The notes: generated from the sequence alone by a model not told the origin. Counted from the stretch's first letter, positions 36,013-45,203 are shown. The stretch is 64,000 nucleotides of DNA from SZUA-22 sp963751695 (GCA_963751695.1 CAVVVP010000003.1:186001-250000); one strand, 5' to 3'. Translations and numbers: made by a program.

Positions 36013-38071
36013 ATTTTAGCTGATTTATACTTTTTATCTCTCCTGCCACAACTATAATATCATTTTCTTTGAAAACATATTCTGGTTTAGGTACGGCATT
36101 TATTTTGAATCTTCTTTTTCTTGATGTCTTAATCGAAAGCACATTAACATTATACTTTGCTCGTATGTTAATCTCACTTATAGATTTTCCAATAAAAGAT
36201 TTTGGTACTTTTATTTCTGCAACAGAATAACCTTCAATGAACTGAACATTTTTCTCATCTTCTTTCATAGAAATGCTGCTGGCTAAGCTGGATGTTATTT
36301 CAATTCTGTTTATCTCTTTTTGATAAGCATCTTGAATATCTTTTCTCCAGATCATGCCAATCAATTTTTTATTGTTCAAATTTTCAATTACAGGAAGACC
36401 TTCTAGCTGATACTTATTTATTTTCTGAATCGCGGTGTAACAGTTGTCTTCAAGTGTTAAAGGCTCATATCTTCTATTGACAAGATCTCCTGCGATTAGT
36501 AATGTGTTTAATGAATCTCTTTCGAAAAGAAAATCTTTCAGATCATTTATCGCAATTAATCCAATCGCATTACCGTTGTGGTCGACTACTGGGTATTCAG
36601 AATCTTTTCTACTCAAAACAAAATCAACAACCTTTGTAAAATTTTCAGATACAATTATACTTTCGATCTCGCTTTTATAGACGTCCTCAACCGGAATAGA
36701 CTCCATTACGTTAGTCTCAGCACCTTCTTTTAGATTTATACCTCTTAATAACAATTTGAGTGTATATATTGATTCGCGAGAGAGATATGATGATAGAATT
36801 GTACTAACAATTGCTGTGATCATTAATGGTAAAATGATCTCATAGTCGTATGTCAACTCGAAGACAATAATTATTGCAGTAATTGGAGCGCGCGTTGTTC
36901 CGGCAACTAATCCTCCCATCGCAACAAGCGCATAGGCTCCAGGCCCAGCAGTAATGTCTGGGAAAAACTCGTTTACGAGATTACCAAAAAAGAATCCCAG
37001 CATTGCTCCCATAAAGAGTGAGGGTGCAAATATACCCCCAGACCCTCCTGATCCGAGTGTTAGTGAGGTTGCAAAGACTTTCAGGAAAACAAGTGCAAGG
37101 GCTACATACCATATCATGTTACCATGCAAAGCATTGTTTATTGTGTCATATCCAACACCCATAACTTGGGGAAATATTAATGCTAGTGCACCAATTCCTA
37201 AACCGCCAATTATGGGTTTTATATAGTCAGGAATGTTGAACTTGTTATCGAAAAAATCTTCTGAATAATAGAGTACCTTAATAAATAGATATGAAATCAA
37301 CCCGCTGAGTGCTCCAAGTATAAAGTAGAATCCTAATTCATAAGGAGAGGCATACTCATATGCAGGTACATTGAACGCCGATAATTTACCTTCAAAACTG
37401 TGAGAGATCACAGTTGCCATAACTGAGGAAATAACAATTGGTGAGAATTGCGCAACTGCAAAATCCATTAGAATTATTTCAACAGCAAATAGAGCTCCTG
37501 CTATTGGAGCATTAAATGCTGCGGCAATTCCAGCTGCTGCACCGCATCCAACTAGTGTTTTTAACTTATTACTTGGAATTTTAATAAACTGTCCAACCGT
37601 TGAACCAATGCTCGATCCAATTTGGATGATCGGGCCTTCCCTACCGACTGATCCACCGGTGCCGATAGTTATTGCAGAAGCAATTGCTTTGACTATTGCA
37701 ACTCTTGGACGAATTTTTCCACCCTTTAGTAAAATTGCCTGCATAACCTCCGGCACACCATGACCTTTGGCTTCAGGGGCAAAGAAATAGATCAGGGGTC
37801 CAACTATAAGTCCTCCTATTGTTGGAGCCAGTATTACTATATACCATGGATTGCTGATAATGTTTTCAAGCACGTTTCCATCTCCAGAAAAGGAAAGAAG
37901 ACTTATTTCATCGATCAGAAAACGAATTCCCACAGCTGCGTAACCAGCAATTACCCCAATAACAATTGCGATTATGATCATAAATATATGCTCGGTGAAT
38001 CGTGCTTTGTTTAAAAGATTGCTGGCAATACCAGATATAAAAGAATAGCTGTTTTTAATGACCTTTTCCAA
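36002..38071 (-). CDS. ClC-family chloride channel/antiporter with CBS and TrkA-C domains
   Basis: The 689-residue protein starts with a ClC membrane domain (about residues 28-440) containing GSVGREGP, which includes the gating glutamate, and GSGGSGGIFAPSL. A glutamate at that position is typical of both channels and H+/Cl- exchangers. A CBS pair follows at about 455-575 (SEYPVVDHNGNAIGLI, then GLPVIENLNNKKLIGMI). A TrkA-C-like domain is at about 605-688 (VAEIKVPKSFIGKSI, then ENDIIVVAGE). The cytosolic domains likely bind nucleotides or other ligands and gate transport. It is in the inner membrane; the physiological ion is not shown. Confidence 0.9.
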   Translation of the reverse strand: MEKVIKNSYSFISGIASNLLNKARFTEHIFMIIIAIVIGVIAGYAAVGIRFLIDEISLLSFSGDGNVLENIISNPWYIVILAPTIGGLIVGPLIYFFAPEAKGHGVPEVMQAILLKGGKIRPRVAIVKAIASAITIGTGGSVGREGPIIQIGSSIGSTVGQFIKIPSNKLKTLVGCGAAAGIAAAFNAPIAGALFAVEIILMDFAVAQFSPIVISSVMATVISHSFEGKLSAFNVPAYEYASPYELGFYFILGALSGLISYLFIKVLYYSEDFFDNKFNIPDYIKPIIGGLGIGALALIFPQVMGVGYDTINNALHGNMIWYVALALVFLKVFATSLTLGSGGSGGIFAPSLFMGAMLGFFFGNLVNEFFPDITAGPGAYALVAMGGLVAGTTRAPITAIIIVFELTYDYEIILPLMITAIVSTILSSYLSRESIYTLKLLLRGINLKEGAETNVMESIPVEDVYKSEIESIIVSENFTKVVDFVLSRKDSEYPVVDHNGNAIGLIAINDLKDFLFERDSLNTLLIAGDLVNRRYEPLTLEDNCYTAIQKINKYQLEGLPVIENLNNKKLIGMIWRKDIQDAYQKEINRIEITSSLASSISMKEDEKNVQFIEGYSVAEIKVPKSFIGKSISEINIRAKYNVNVLSIKTSRKRRFKINAVPKPEYVFKENDIIVVAGEIKSINQLKSID

Positions 38072-38252
38072 AGGTGGAGTTTTCCTTTACAAAACTGAAT
38101 TGATAATTTGAATTCAAAAATAGAATAAAATTTAATCCAATCAAATTTGAATTGTTATTTTATTTAATGAACAATAGATTGAAGTTAGTATTCTAATTTA
38201 ATAGTGTTATTGGAAACAAAAATTACAAATAGATTTTACAATTGTATAGTCC

Positions 38253-39392
38253 ATGAAATTATTATTAACAATATTTCTGCTCATCTTTGTTGAAGTTCAT
38301 AATTCTTCAGCACAAGATATACTTTATGATTCACTTGTGAATACAGGAATTCATCAGCTTTACAGTATTCAGTTTGATGAGGCAGAATCTACATTTGAAG
38401 TTCTTAGAAAGAAATATCCACAGCATCCAGCAGCAAATTTTTTCGATGCAATGACAATCTGGTGGAAAATACTATTGAATATTGATAATGAGAATCTTGA
38501 TGACTTATTTACAGATAAACTCGAACTTGTAATTGACCAATGTGATGAAATTCTTGATGAAGACCCTACACACATAGATGCATATTTTTTCAAGGGAGGC
38601 TCTCTTGGATTTCGTGGAAGGTTGAACACGATTCGAGGTGATTGGTTTGATGCTGCAGCCGACGGGAAAGATGCACTTCCACTTGTTTTTACTGCATATG
38701 AACTCGATTCAACAAATGTTGATGTAAAACTTGGTTTCGGAATTTACGATTACTATGCGGCTGTAATACCAGAAAAGTATCCGATGGTACAGCCGCTAAT
38801 GATCTTTTTCCCTGAGGGGGATAAAGAAAATGGAATTAAAGCTTTAGAGCTAGTAGCCGAAGAAGGAAAATACGCAAAGTATGAAGCTCAATATTTTTTG
38901 ATGACTCTGAATTATTCATATGAAAAAGATTACGAAGAAAGTTATAATTACGCTTTGGGTTTGTGGAACGAATTTCCTAATAATCCTCGTTTTCAAAGTT
39001 TTCTTGGGAGATTGAATATTAGAATGAATGATTATCCAACTGCTCTTGAGATTTTTAATGATATTCTAGCAAAGGCTGACAGTGGTTTCTATGGATACAA
39101 CGACAAATTAGTTCGCGAGGCGCATTACTACCATGGTGTAAATTACAGGAGATCAGATAGCCTATATCTAGCTCTGAAACATTTTAAGATATCTGAAAAC
39201 ATCTCTCGTCAAATTGATGAGGATGAGGAGTCAGGATTTCTTATCAACACAGTTCTTTATATGGGTGAGATTTATGACCTTCAAGGAAACCGAGAAGAAG
39301 CGATTAAAATGTACGAGGAGGTACTAGACTTTAGAGAATATAACGATTCTCATGAAAGAGCTGAGGATTATCTCGAAACTCCATATAAATAA
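38253..39392 (+). CDS. Secreted TPR-repeat protein
   Basis: The 379-residue product has a signal peptide ending in NSSAQ. Helical repeats of the tetratricopeptide type run along most of its length (YSIQFDEAESTFEVLRKKYPQHP, then AKYEAQYFLMTLNYSYE, then FQSFLGRLNIRMNDYPTALEIFND, then MGEIYDLQGNREEAIKMYEEVL). It probably acts as a periplasmic interaction scaffold. No partner is apparent. It converges with the 39397-39789 gene with only 4 bases between stops. Confidence 0.8.
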   Translation: MKLLLTIFLLIFVEVHNSSAQDILYDSLVNTGIHQLYSIQFDEAESTFEVLRKKYPQHPAANFFDAMTIWWKILLNIDNENLDDLFTDKLELVIDQCDEILDEDPTHIDAYFFKGGSLGFRGRLNTIRGDWFDAAADGKDALPLVFTAYELDSTNVDVKLGFGIYDYYAAVIPEKYPMVQPLMIFFPEGDKENGIKALELVAEEGKYAKYEAQYFLMTLNYSYEKDYEESYNYALGLWNEFPNNPRFQSFLGRLNIRMNDYPTALEIFNDILAKADSGFYGYNDKLVREAHYYHGVNYRRSDSLYLALKHFKISENISRQIDEDEESGFLINTVLYMGEIYDLQGNREEAIKMYEEVLDFREYNDSHERAEDYLETPYK

Positions 39393-39396
39393 AAAG

Positions 39397-39789
39397 TTAG
39401 AACGGGCCCTCACCCGCTCTATCTCTGTCTTCAAATGAGCATTCTTCCAATTCTTTGTGACCTTTATATAATTCATTCTTTGTTAATTTAAAATACTCTT
39501 CAAGAGCATTACAAAGATCGGGTCTTAAAAGCCATTTTTCATTTTTATCTGTGCATACAGTTTTATCAAGTTCAATTTCACCTTTGTTATAGATTCCAAA
39601 TAGCTTTACTTCTTTTGGAAGAACATTTTCATCATTCAAATGTTCAATTAAACCGCAAAGAGTATCAGAATAATAATATGAGAACAGCTCATCAAATCCC
39701 TCAATTATAGGGACCTTTGCTAAATAAGTATAGGGTAAGCTAAAATCATATTTCGATTTCGCACCTAATATTTTTCTTATAATTCCCAT
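39397..39789 (-). CDS. Hypothetical protein, last gene of the NifX-like operon
   Basis: I do not recognise this 130-residue protein. It begins MGIIRKILGAKSKYDF, is mixed alpha/beta in character and has no signal peptide or membrane segment. Four cysteines are scattered (LCGLIE, VCTDKN, LCNALE, ECSFED) with no clear pairing motif. It starts 21 bases after the stop of the His-rich NifX-like gene on the same strand, so it is very likely cotranscribed. A role in metal-cluster handling would be inference from neighbours only. Confidence 0.65.
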   Translation of the reverse strand: MGIIRKILGAKSKYDFSLPYTYLAKVPIIEGFDELFSYYYSDTLCGLIEHLNDENVLPKEVKLFGIYNKGEIELDKTVCTDKNEKWLLRPDLCNALEEYFKLTKNELYKGHKELEECSFEDRDRAGEGPF

Positions 39790-39810
39790 GACTTTTCTCT
39801 GGCTTGTTGT

Positions 39811-40206
39811 TTATCTACAGATAAATTTTTCTTCCATTTCTAAATTGCCTGCTTCTAATTTAACAGCTGCAACTTCAGCAATAGATTCAGAAGTTACAAT
39901 CGGAGTAATACGAAATAATTTAATTTCATCAATTAACCTTCTCCCCATTCCATGTGAAATTAGATATTCACAACCTTGTAAACCCTCTGCTAATCTTTTA
40001 TGTCCATCATTGCTTCCATGTCCACTTCCATGCTGATGATGCGAGTGATGTCCATTTCCGCCCCTAGAATGATTCGTAAAAAAATTCTTTCTTTCTTCAA
40101 TACTTACAACCTCTCCTTTTTCTATATCGTAGACTAAAAATCCAGCACATCTTCCTACGTGGCCACTTACATTTATAAAGTCATCTGTTGCTACTGCAAT
40201 TTTCAT
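39811..40206 (-). CDS. NifX/NafY-like (dinitrogenase iron-molybdenum cofactor) protein with His-rich loop
   Basis: I start at 40206 (ATG after GAGGTAAG), giving 131 residues. The N-terminus MKIAVATDDFINVSGHVGRCAGFLVYD and the middle CEYLISHGMGRRLIDE are diagnostic of the cofactor-binding fold of NifX, NafY and the NifB C-terminus. Between them lies an insertion dense in histidine and glycine (HHSHHQHGSGHG), likely metal-binding. No nitrogenase structural genes are present, and such proteins are common in non-fixing anaerobes, so a nitrogen-fixation role is not supported. It belongs to the compact operon below the malic enzyme gene. Confidence 0.85.
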   Translation of the reverse strand: MKIAVATDDFINVSGHVGRCAGFLVYDIEKGEVVSIEERKNFFTNHSRGGNGHHSHHQHGSGHGSNDGHKRLAEGLQGCEYLISHGMGRRLIDEIKLFRITPIVTSESIAEVAAVKLEAGNLEMEEKFICR

Positions 40207-40231
40207 TCTTACCTCATTTAAATTATGATTA

Positions 40232-40450
40232 TTAGTTGGCTTCAATTTCACTTAGTGGCACAGCTTCCTCATTTAGAAGTATGGCATCTGAGTTTAGATC
40301 TTCTGTAACGATTTTAAATACTCTTATATGAGATTCCCCTTCTTTCTTCCAATCTGTAATAGTTTCTTTAACATCATTAATAGTTGTTTTAAAAACGTTT
40401 TTTCCATCTGCAAAAATGTGATAACATGTGTGTGTCATTTTACTCACCAT
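40232..40450 (-). CDS. Small hypothetical protein in the NifX-like operon
   Basis: The 72-residue product (67 if started at the inner MTHTCYHIF) has no export signal and is not recognised. It contains one cysteine and two histidines near the N-terminus, a strongly amphipathic middle and an acidic end. It lies 30 bases after the malic enzyme stop and 25 bases before the NifX-like start, all on one strand. That spacing and the good frame support a real gene. Confidence 0.6.
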   Translation of the reverse strand: MVSKMTHTCYHIFADGKNVFKTTINDVKETITDWKKEGESHIRVFKIVTEDLNSDAILLNEEAVPLSEIEAN

Positions 40451-40480
40451 AGTTTGATTAGATAATTTATTATAACAAAA

Positions 40481-42736
40481 TTAGTCTCCGTTATGCTTAG
40501 CCTCTACAACTGCAATTGCAGACATATTGATTATATCTTCGACTGTAGAATTTCTTTGAAGAACATGTATTGGTTTTTTCATTCCCATTAAGATCGGACC
40601 AATTACAGTGGCGTCCGTTAATCTTTCGAATAATTTATATGCAATGTTTCCAGCGCTGAGGTTAGGAAATATTAGTACATTTGCACAACTTTTCAATTTT
40701 GAAAAAGGAAATTCATTTTCTAATATTTCATTCATGACCGCCGTATCTGCTTGCATCTCCCCATCAACTTCCAGTTCTGGTCTAAGATTATTGATAATCT
40801 CGACAGCCTCTTTTACTTTTACTGTTTCTGGATGCCTTACGCTACCAAAGTTACTAAATGAAAGCAGAGCGATTTTGGGGTGAATCTCAAATTCCTTAAC
40901 AGTATCAGCTGCACTAATTGCAATTTCTGCTAATTGATCTGAAGTTGGATTCACATTAACTGTTGTGTCAGCAAAGAAGAAAACTTTTCTTTTTATTATT
41001 ACTATATATAATCCTGAGACTATTTTAATGCCTTCCTTTATTCCAATGGTTTGCAATGCTGGTTGGATGGTAGTTGGATAGCTATGACCAAGTCCTCCTA
41101 TAAGGGCTTGGGCATCTCCCATCCTAAGCATCATGGAACCATAATATCTTGGTTGAAGCAAAAGGTTTTTTGATCGACTTCTGGTTATTCCCTTTCGTTG
41201 TCTTAACATATAGAATCCCTCCGCATACTCATCATATTTTTCGCTTTCCCTAGGATCAATTATCTCAAAGTCATCTGCTATATAATCTAATTCTCTTATC
41301 TTGTTTCCTATTACCTCTTTATTACCAATAAGAATAGGAATTCCAATGTTTTCATTCTTAACAACATGCGCTGCTCGGATTATTTTTTCTTCTTCTCCTT
41401 CTATATAGGCTATTTTTCTTGGGCTTTTCTGAGCTTTATGAACCATCATTCTAATGATTTCTTCTGAATAACCAAGTCTTTCTCTTAGTTCATCTTCATA
41501 CTCAACCCAATCATCAATTAAATGTCTGGCAACTCCAGTTTCCATAGCGGCCTTAGCAACGGCAGGGGCAACCTTCCAAAGTACTCGAGGGTCGAAGGGT
41601 TTTGGAATTATATAATCCTTTCCAAAAGAAAATTCCTTTCCACCGTAAGCACGGAGAACTAATTCGGGAACTTTTTCTTTTGCGAGTTCTGAAAGAGCAC
41701 GAACTGCTGCCATTTTCATTTCTTCATTAATTGCTTTAGCTCTAGCATCGAGAGCACCTCTAAAAATAAAGGGGAAGCCAAGAACATTATTTACTTGATT
41801 TGGATAATCACTTCTTCCTGTTGCCATGATAACATCTTCTCTTGTTTTCACTGCATCTTCATAGGTAATCTCAGGATCAGGATTGGCCATTGCAAAAACA
41901 ATTGGATTGGGCGCCATTGTTTTTAGCATAGTTGGTGATATTATATTTCCTTTTGAAAGACCAATTAGTACATCCGCATCTTTTAGGGCCTCCCCTAAAT
42001 TTTGATATTTATTTTCAATTGAAAATTTCATTTTGTAATGATTCAAATCGTTTCGATCATTATGGAGCAGCCCTTTCGTATCGAACATAGAAATGTTTTC
42101 TCTTTTTACTCCAGCATGTATATATAGATTGCAGCATGCAATAGCTGCAGATCCCGCCCCAGAAACTACGACTCTAATCTCTTGAAGCTTTTTATTAGCA
42201 ATTTCACAAGCATTAAGAAGTGCTGCACAAGATATAATTGCAGTCCCATGTTGGTCGTCGTGAAATACTGGAATTGTCATTGTTCTTTTCAATTCCTCTT
42301 CTATCTCAAAGCATTCAGGAGCTTTAATATCTTCGAGGTTAATGCCACCAAATGTTGGCTCCAACAATTGGCAAGTTCTAATAATTTCTTTTGGATCCTT
42401 TGAATTCAATTCAATATCAAATACATCAATATCTGCAAACCTTTTAAAAAGTACTGCTTTTCCTTCCATTACTGGTTTGCTCGCATGAGGACCAATATCA
42501 CCCAGCCCCAACACGGCTGTACCATTACTTACAACAGCAACTAAATTGCCTTTGGCTGTATATTTATAAACATCTTCATCATTTTTCTCAATTTCCCTAC
42601 ATGGCTCTGCGACCCCTGGAGTGTAGGCAAGAGAAAGATCCCTAGAGGTGAAACACGGTTTTGTTGCCACTACTTCAATTTTGCCTTTTCTACCCGTTGA
42701 GTGATAGTTCAAAGCTTCGATTTTTTTAATTTGCAT
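40481..42736 (-). CDS. maeB: NADP-dependent malic enzyme fused to phosphotransacetylase domain
   Basis: The 751-residue product is the MaeB type. The malic enzyme part (about 1-420) has LAYTPGVAEPCREI, the catalytic-site region PVFHDDQHGTAIIS and the nucleotide loop VVSGAGSAAIACC. The remaining 330 residues are the phosphate acetyltransferase-like domain (GLGHSYPTTIQPAL, then LLSFSNFGSVRHPETVKVKEA). It decarboxylates malate to pyruvate with NADP reduction; in MaeB the PTA part has a regulatory, acetyl-CoA-sensing role. It sits inside the presumed operon with two NifX-like proteins, which is unusual. Confidence 0.95.
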   Translation of the reverse strand: MQIKKIEALNYHSTGRKGKIEVVATKPCFTSRDLSLAYTPGVAEPCREIEKNDEDVYKYTAKGNLVAVVSNGTAVLGLGDIGPHASKPVMEGKAVLFKRFADIDVFDIELNSKDPKEIIRTCQLLEPTFGGINLEDIKAPECFEIEEELKRTMTIPVFHDDQHGTAIISCAALLNACEIANKKLQEIRVVVSGAGSAAIACCNLYIHAGVKRENISMFDTKGLLHNDRNDLNHYKMKFSIENKYQNLGEALKDADVLIGLSKGNIISPTMLKTMAPNPIVFAMANPDPEITYEDAVKTREDVIMATGRSDYPNQVNNVLGFPFIFRGALDARAKAINEEMKMAAVRALSELAKEKVPELVLRAYGGKEFSFGKDYIIPKPFDPRVLWKVAPAVAKAAMETGVARHLIDDWVEYEDELRERLGYSEEIIRMMVHKAQKSPRKIAYIEGEEEKIIRAAHVVKNENIGIPILIGNKEVIGNKIRELDYIADDFEIIDPRESEKYDEYAEGFYMLRQRKGITRSRSKNLLLQPRYYGSMMLRMGDAQALIGGLGHSYPTTIQPALQTIGIKEGIKIVSGLYIVIIKRKVFFFADTTVNVNPTSDQLAEIAISAADTVKEFEIHPKIALLSFSNFGSVRHPETVKVKEAVEIINNLRPELEVDGEMQADTAVMNEILENEFPFSKLKSCANVLIFPNLSAGNIAYKLFERLTDATVIGPILMGMKKPIHVLQRNSTVEDIINMSAIAVVEAKHNGD

Positions 42737-42797
42737 ACATATTCCTTTCCGATTTAATCAAAAAAATATTCAGTAAAATTTTGGGTTATATCAATAA

Positions 42798-43115
42798 TTA
42801 TTCAAGCAATCCCTCTTGCAACTGAAATGATTTAAAGGTTTGAGATTTTCCTTTATCCTTATCGAGTCTAATAGTTTTTGGTTGCTCTAGATGTGCTCTT
42901 TGGTTTAGATTTTCTTCATGATCGCTTAGTATATTCCTTAATGATTTTAAGTATTTGTCAACATTTATACATCTTGTACATACAATAAGATTTCTCATTT
43001 CACATTGTAGAAATTCAATCTTACAGCTATAATCATTCAGTTCAGAGAGAGTTTGCTTCCAATCAAATATTTGCTGTCTCATCTGATCATTTCCTAATAA
43101 TTGATAATTCATCAT
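42798..43115 (-). CDS. Hypothetical protein with cysteine cluster
   Basis: I do not recognise this 105-residue soluble protein. A helical N-terminal part leads to CEMRNLIVCTRC, a Cx7CxxC arrangement that could bind a metal, and the C-terminal third is highly charged. The start is M1 or M2 (MMNYQLLG). It follows the 71-residue gene by 22 bases and precedes the malic enzyme gene by 61 bases on the same strand. Confidence 0.55.
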   Translation of the reverse strand: MMNYQLLGNDQMRQQIFDWKQTLSELNDYSCKIEFLQCEMRNLIVCTRCINVDKYLKSLRNILSDHEENLNQRAHLEQPKTIRLDKDKGKSQTFKSFQLQEGLLE

Positions 43116-43137
43116 TCGATTTTATACATTTTCATGG

Positions 43138-43353
43138 TTATCCATTTGATGCATTTAGAATTAAATGGTGCTTTTCTTTTTGTTTTAAGTTTATACTGTT
43201 GTGATTAGATGATTCTACTTCCTCTTCTCGTAGAGTTGGGGTATCATCATAACTTGACCACGGAAACATATATTTGCTCTCTACTTGATATTGGATAAAA
43301 AAGTTGCTGTTTTTAGTGAATTTTCTTTTTTTCACTTTCGCTAAATCTTTCAT
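43138..43353 (-). CDS. Small hypothetical protein
   Basis: The 71-residue lysine-rich product shows no recognised domain, signal or membrane segment. Its ATG overlaps the stop of the upstream NifX-like gene by four bases (ATGA), a strong sign of coupled translation, and a further gene follows after 22 bases. That context is the main evidence that it is real. Confidence 0.5.
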   Translation of the reverse strand: MKDLAKVKKRKFTKNSNFFIQYQVESKYMFPWSSYDDTPTLREEEVESSNHNSINLKQKEKHHLILNASNG

Positions 43354-43697
43354 TGTGTCCTCAACATATTAACTTCTTGTTTTTCATGAATTGCAAGGGT
43401 TCCGTTCATATAATTGTCAATCACCTCGTTGACCTGTCCATATACCCATGGTATTAGTTCAATTTTATTTTTTATTAGCTCCTTCTTAAAAAAATCTGTC
43501 ACCCCATTACAAATAATAATATCTGGTTGTATAGAAATCAGTTGCCTCAGTTTCTCTAATTGATTTTTAGTATAAACTTTTACAAGATCTGATTGTTGTA
43601 CTTTGACTTTGTTAACTATAATAATCTGAAAGGATTCAGCACAATCTAATCTAGATGAAATTCTATTATTGAAAACTGGGACTAATATCTTTTTCAT
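43350..43697 (-). CDS. NifX-like protein, first gene of the operon
   Basis: Starting at the ATG at 43697 gives 115 residues. The opening MKKILVPVFNNRISSRLDCAESFQI is the N-terminal strand-loop of the dinitrogenase cofactor-binding fold (compare VPVFxxRISxRLDCAxxF in family members). PDIIICNGVTDFFKKELI fits its C-terminal half. The frame is open upstream to 43727, but no good ribosome site supports a longer start. It lies directly downstream of a sigma-54-like element and the regulator gene. Confidence 0.72.
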   Translation of the reverse strand: MKKILVPVFNNRISSRLDCAESFQIIIVNKVKVQQSDLVKVYTKNQLEKLRQLISIQPDIIICNGVTDFFKKELIKNKIELIPWVYGQVNEVIDNYMNGTLAIHEKQEVNMLRTQ

Positions 43698-43720
43698 TTT
43701 TAAAGAAACTTTTTGGGAGT

Positions 43721-43740
43721 AAACCAACTTCTAAGCCAAA
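43721..43740 (-). promoter_or_regulatory. Possible sigma-54 promoter of the NifX-like/malic enzyme operon
   Basis: The minus strand reads TTTGGCTTAGAAGTTGGTTT. TTGGC and TTGG are spaced as -24 and -12 elements (10 bases between the two GG/GG pairs), though the canonical GC at -12 is GG. It lies 24 bases before the first start codon, tight but possible. The gene on its other side encodes a sigma-54 activator. Confidence 0.4.
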
Positions 43741-43811
43741 TTTTCAAGAAGGCAAAAAGTTCTTAAAAGGCTTCTTTTCCATATATTTGAAATATTTTGG
43801 GATTAGGGGGC

Positions 43812-43827
43812 TTTGCATTTTTGCAAA
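43812..43827. promoter_or_regulatory. Inverted repeat, possible upstream activator site
   Basis: TTTGCATTTTTGCAAA is a perfect 6-bp inverted repeat with a 4-base spacer. It lies about 75-100 bases upstream of the candidate sigma-54 promoter, the usual distance for an activator site, and 30 bases after the regulator gene. A related GTTGC/GCAAC-type half-site is nearby (43833-43856). Confidence 0.4.
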
Positions 43828-43856
43828 CAAACGCAACAATCTGTGCGTCACTGCAA

Positions 43857-45203
43857 CTATCTATTTAGCAGTCCGTACTTCTTCATTTTGCGCCACAGCG
43901 TTGATCTATGAATCTTGAGTTCATTTGCAGCTGTTGCTGTATTCCAGCGATGTTTGTTTAAAATATTTACTATTGTCCCTCGCTCCGATTCTTCAAGAGG
44001 GATTTCTTCATTCCTAGCTATTTTGTTCTCTTCAGAACTTGACTTTAAACTTGGTGGTAAGTGTTCTATTTGCAATTCTTCTAATTGACACATAACAAAT
44101 GCATGTTCAATTATATTCTCAAGCTCTCTAATATTTCCTTCATAAGAATGATTTAGAAGAATTTTGAGCACATCAGCAGAAACGCTTTTAATCGATTTGT
44201 GCATATGATTATTAAATTTCTCGATAAAGTGCTGAATCAGCAATGGAATATCGTCTCTTCTCTCATTAAGTGAAGGGAGTTTGATCTTCAAAACATCCAA
44301 TCTATAGAATAGATCGTCTCTAAATTTTCCCTTTTGCACAAGTTTGTGGAGGCTTCTTTTTGTTGCAGCTATAATCCTCACATCCGTTTTTATTGATGAG
44401 ACTCCTCCTAAAGGTTCGAATTCTTTTTCCTGGAGTACACGGAGTAATTTTACCTGCGTTTGAAATGGAAGACTATCAACCTCATCGAGAAATATTGTGC
44501 CATGCTTTGCAAGTTCAAACCGGCCAGGCTTCTTTTTCTTGGCATCTGTAAAAGCACCTTCCACATACCCAAATAATTCTGATTCTAATAGATTGTCCGG
44601 GAGTGCCCCGCAATTAATGGCGATGAAAGGACCTTTGTTACGATAGCTCAAATTATGAATAGCTCTCGCAAACAATTCTTTCCCTGTTCCACTTGGACCT
44701 TGAATTAGAACAGCACTATCACTCTCCGAAATATTTGGCAAAATACTGAATATTTGAAGAATGTCATGATTTTTTGAAACAATATCTTCAAAAGTATATT
44801 TCTTCTGTATCTCCTTCTCTAATGCTTTAATTTTTGAAAGATCTCTGAAGGTTTCAACACCCCCGATCATATTACCTTTTTCATCCTTTAGAATTGAGGA
44901 ACTGATCGTAATTGGTATTTTTTTTCCATCAACTCTCAGAATATTCTTATGTTGGTCTATTATTTCTTTCCCTGTTCGAAATGAAAATCTTATCGGACAA
45001 TTTGTTTCACAAATATTCGATCTTAGAACCTCGAAACAGAATTGACCCACTGCTTTTTTTTGTGACATACCAGTAATTCGCGCTGCGGCTTTATTGAAAT
45101 ATGTAATTACCATATCTTTATTCACAGTAAATACACCGTCTGCTACACTATCAAGAATTGTGTCGGCATGACTACGAGTTAATGGAATTGTGTTTTTACT
45201 CAT
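43857..45203 (-). CDS. Sigma-54-dependent regulator with N-terminal PAS domain
   Basis: The 448 residues comprise a PAS domain at about 10-120, an AAA+ domain at about 145-370 (Walker A GPSGTGKE, sigma-54 loop GAFTDA) and a Fis-type C-terminal helix-turn-helix (TATAANELKIHRSTLWRKMKK). The PAS domain carries a cysteine pattern, CFEVLRSNICETNCP, of the kind that could hold an iron-sulphur cluster or sense redox state. No receiver domain is present, so control is likely by direct ligand or redox sensing. It is upstream of the NifX-like operon on the same strand and divergent from gdhA; it probably activates one or both. Confidence 0.9.
   Translation of the reverse strand: MSKNTIPLTRSHADTILDSVADGVFTVNKDMVITYFNKAAARITGMSQKKAVGQFCFEVLRSNICETNCPIRFSFRTGKEIIDQHKNILRVDGKKIPITISSSILKDEKGNMIGGVETFRDLSKIKALEKEIQKKYTFEDIVSKNHDILQIFSILPNISESDSAVLIQGPSGTGKELFARAIHNLSYRNKGPFIAINCGALPDNLLESELFGYVEGAFTDAKKKKPGRFELAKHGTIFLDEVDSLPFQTQVKLLRVLQEKEFEPLGGVSSIKTDVRIIAATKRSLHKLVQKGKFRDDLFYRLDVLKIKLPSLNERRDDIPLLIQHFIEKFNNHMHKSIKSVSADVLKILLNHSYEGNIRELENIIEHAFVMCQLEELQIEHLPPSLKSSSEENKIARNEEIPLEESERGTIVNILNKHRWNTATAANELKIHRSTLWRKMKKYGLLNR

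Noticed and set aside
39811..43697. Nitrogen fixation locus based on NifX-like proteins
   Set aside because: No nifH, nifD, nifK, nifE or nifN is present in the window, and NifX-like domains are common in organisms that do not fix nitrogen.
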